DNA from: Bacteroidota bacterium
GTDB lineage: Bacteria > Bacteroidota > Bacteroidia > UKL13-3
Assembly (NCBI GenBank): GCA_010027395.1
Contig: RGVD01000116.1
Location: 1-8,130, forward strand
Length of the DNA stretch: 8,130 bases
Direction: 5' to 3'
Shown here: piece by piece, positions 7,224 to 8,130 of the stretch
How the letters are laid out: each line of letters begins with the position of its first letter
Numbering within the stretch: the first letter of the stretch is position 1
The notes under the pieces: model-generated
Database searches by the model: none
Told to the model about the DNA's origin: nothing
The model's input: the letters and a program-made list of their open reading frames with translations, nothing else
Position numbers and translations under genes: made by a program

Positions 7224-7226
7224 CAT

Positions 7227-7496
7227 TTATACTTTTCGACCAATCATTTTATCATATTCAGCATGGTTCCCAATCCAAAACCAAATAAAAGTATCTCCTT
7301 CTTTTACTGATAGGGCTCTATATGAAATAGAAATTCTTACAGAATAAATTTCGTTGGGATGTAGTTTTTTAAAATATAATCCATTGTCCAAAGGATTAAG
7401 TTTCCATTTTTTATAAGCCTTTTTAGTGGCTAATTTTACTTGATAGGGCAGTAGCTTGTAACACTCTCTGAATCGTTCTGTGGTTACAGATTTCAT
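7227..7496 (-). CDS. RelE/ParE-superfamily toxin
   Basis: An 89-residue basic protein of the RelE/ParE toxin fold. Features are TERFRECYKLLP (6-17), a Lys-rich helix KLATKKAYKKWK (21-32), the strand YSVRISISYRALSV (51-64) with Arg54 and Arg60, and the closing hairpin DTFIWFWIGNHAEYD (68-82) with His78. Members inhibit growth, either by ribosome-dependent mRNA cleavage (RelE) or by poisoning gyrase (ParE). Sequence alone does not decide; the Arg and His pattern is compatible with an RNase-type member. It is full length. Its ATG overlaps the antitoxin TGA in the string ATGA (7496-7493), ensuring coupled translation after the antitoxin. Direct-repeat copy A begins 3 bp after its stop. Confidence 0.9.
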   Translation of the reverse strand: MKSVTTERFRECYKLLPYQVKLATKKAYKKWKLNPLDNGLYFKKLHPNEIYSVRISISYRALSVKEGDTFIWFWIGNHAEYDKMIGRKV

Positions 7497-7693
7497 AATT
7501 CATCAAATGGTTTTGTTTTTCCTGCCTTGTATTCAGTTATTGCTTCATTGGCCATTGATAAAAGTGTATCTTGAGATGACGCAAAAGAATTCTCCCAATT
7601 CAACTCTTCAATAATAAGTTGAGCAAAATTGTTTTGTTCGTTCTCAGGCAGTTTATTTAGCTCCGAAAAAGCTTTTTCCAATAATTTTGTCAT
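7493..7693 (-). CDS. Antitoxin of the RelE/ParE-type module
   Basis: A 66-residue acidic protein, the antitoxin that should bind and neutralise the downstream toxin. MTKLLEKAFSELNKLPENEQ (1-20) and the following helix NNFAQLIIEELNWE (21-34) resemble short antitoxins of the type MTKLLEKAxxEvxKLPeeeQ. The C-terminal part (SQDTLLSMANEAITEYKAGKT, then PFDEL) is the likely toxin-binding tail. No ribbon-helix-helix or HTH is obvious. Starting two codons upstream at TTG 7699 would place the first codon inside the -7 box, so ATG 7693 is chosen. The TGA overlaps the toxin ATG by 4 bp. Autoregulation is likely, given the inverted repeat in the promoter. Confidence 0.88.
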   Translation of the reverse strand: MTKLLEKAFSELNKLPENEQNNFAQLIIEELNWENSFASSQDTLLSMANEAITEYKAGKTKPFDEL

Positions 7694-7696
7694 ACA

Positions 7697-7727
7697 CAAA
7701 TATAAAAATATTTGAAACTAATTTCAA
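7697..7727 (-). promoter_or_regulatory. Promoter of the toxin-antitoxin operon
   Basis: On the minus strand TTG (7727-7725), preceded by a further T, is followed by a 20-nt spacer and TATATTTG (7704-7697), an exact TAnnTTTG. Only TGT separates it from ATG 7693, implying a leaderless mRNA. Confidence 0.7.
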
Positions 7728-7728
7728 A
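7711..7728. repeat. Perfect 7-bp inverted repeat in the toxin-antitoxin promoter (candidate operator)
   Basis: TTTGAAA-CTAA-TTTCAAA is a perfect palindrome with a 4-nt spacer. Its distal arm covers the -33 TTG. This is where an antitoxin or antitoxin-toxin complex would block RNA polymerase. Binding is inferred, not shown. Confidence 0.55.
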
Positions 7729-7794
7729 ACTATTAACCATTGTTTGCATTCATTTTCTTCATTGTTATGTTTCGAATTATATGAACGATTACCC

Positions 7795-7877
7795 AACAAG
7801 GCTATTAGCTAATTTACAAACTTTGTTTATCTATTCTCACAAGTGAAGCTTTGTTTTTCACTTTCGAGAGCTAAGTT
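7795..7877. repeat. Diverged direct repeat, copy B
   Basis: This is the counterpart of copy A at a constant 654-bp offset, in the same orientation and on the upstream side of the toxin-antitoxin operon. AAGTGAA (7841-7847) pairs with TTCACTT (7857-7863) across a 9-nt loop. In both copies the AAGTG/CACTT stem core is kept while the loop differs. Read on the minus strand, the bases just beyond the repeat give GTTGGGT, which fits the integron attC core GTTRRRY, but copy A has GTTTGAG there. Confidence 0.8.
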
Positions 7878-8071
7878 ATAAGTCCATTGGTTATCGCTTG
7901 GTGATATAAGCTTCGGATAATTTCGAAACTGAGCAGCTATTAATCAAAAATCATAGTTAGTTATTATACCTTAATTGAATAGATTTGCTTATTAGACTTA
8001 TTAAAGAATATAACTTGCAATGATAAAAATTATTAAATATTGTTGTATACTAATATTTATTAATCCATAAA

Positions 8072-8130
8072 ATGAGTAAAACAATAAAAGATACAATAAT
8101 TGAATACAATATTGGAATTCAAACTATTGT
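8072..8130 (+). CDS. Possible start of a hypothetical gene (3' partial)
   Basis: ATG 8072 opens a frame that stays open for 19 codons to the window edge (MSKTIKDTIIEYNIGIQTI). The residue mix is plausible for a protein, with an amphipathic helix-like start. The only promoter hint is the TAGATTTG box 84 nt upstream. Too little is visible for any functional call, and a chance open frame of this length is common in AT-rich DNA. Confidence 0.35.
   Translation, partial: MSKTIKDTIIEYNIGIQTI

Larger units (their letters stand above)
7705..8071. other. Gene-poor AT-rich stretch upstream of the toxin-antitoxin module
   Basis: No convincing gene is seen on either strand. The stretch contains most of the toxin-antitoxin promoter, direct-repeat copy B (7795-7877), and the self-palindrome TTAGCTAA at 7805-7812. 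An isolated TAGATTTG at 7980-7987 matches the -7 consensus for plus-strand transcription but has no TTG at the right distance. A 16-codon ORF (ATG near 8020, stop just before 8071) encodes a short hydrophobic peptide and is not supported as a gene. Confidence 0.6.

Noticed and set aside
7694..7699. TTG 7699 as the antitoxin start
   Set aside because: It overlaps the -7 box; ATG 7693 gives the usual MTKLLEKA start.
7781..7846. Short frame through repeat copy B ending in YSHK, also found in copy A
   Set aside because: The substitutions between copies change amino acids and the similarity continues past the stop, so it behaves as a DNA repeat rather than a conserved peptide.

Overview
The window looks like a chromosomal segment of an AT-rich member of the Bacteroidota. 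The evidence is the gene content (a Bacteroidota-style PpiD fold, a YqgE/AlgH protein beside PdxH, a nucleotidyltransferase/partner pair), the lack of obvious Shine-Dalgarno sequences, and several matches to the Bacteroidota -7 promoter box TAnnTTTG. Placement nearer Chitinophagales or Sphingobacteriales is only an impression.

Bases 1-6424 are housekeeping. A 5'-truncated ppiD-like membrane-anchored peptidyl-prolyl isomerase ends in a strong intrinsic terminator at 2123-2158. An alpha/beta hydrolase follows; its promoter box appears to lie inside the terminator T-tract, and its best start is ATG 2164. Converging on it, with a 9-bp tail overlap, is a minus-strand series: pdxH, then a WecA/TagO-type glycosyl-1-phosphate transferase, then a threonine-synthase-like PLP enzyme. 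The last two are 3 bp apart. pdxH is divergent from a plus-strand yqgE/algH gene. The pdxH product carries an apparent in-frame deletion of about 12 residues that removes the Arg-Ile-Val-Leu-Leu-Lys cofactor-binding segment, and also an Arg-to-Asn change in the FMN phosphate site. This is the most striking protein-level anomaly in the window.

Bases 6425-8130 look like accessory DNA. There are two small minus-strand bicistronic modules. One is a 60-aa protein overlapping an AbiEii-like minimal nucleotidyltransferase by 53 bp. The other is an antitoxin plus RelE/ParE-type toxin pair with an ATGA overlap. Each module has its own -33/-7 promoter with the -7 box only 3-4 nt from the start codon, which suggests leaderless mRNA. 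Each also has an inverted repeat over the -33 element, a candidate autoregulatory operator. The toxin-antitoxin unit is bracketed by two diverged direct repeats exactly 654 bp apart (about 81% identity over 64 bp), which suggests it was inserted or duplicated as a cassette. From 7705 to 8071 there is no convincing gene; a possible plus-strand CDS begins at 8072 and runs off the window.

No rRNA, tRNA, CRISPR array, transposase or integrase was seen.
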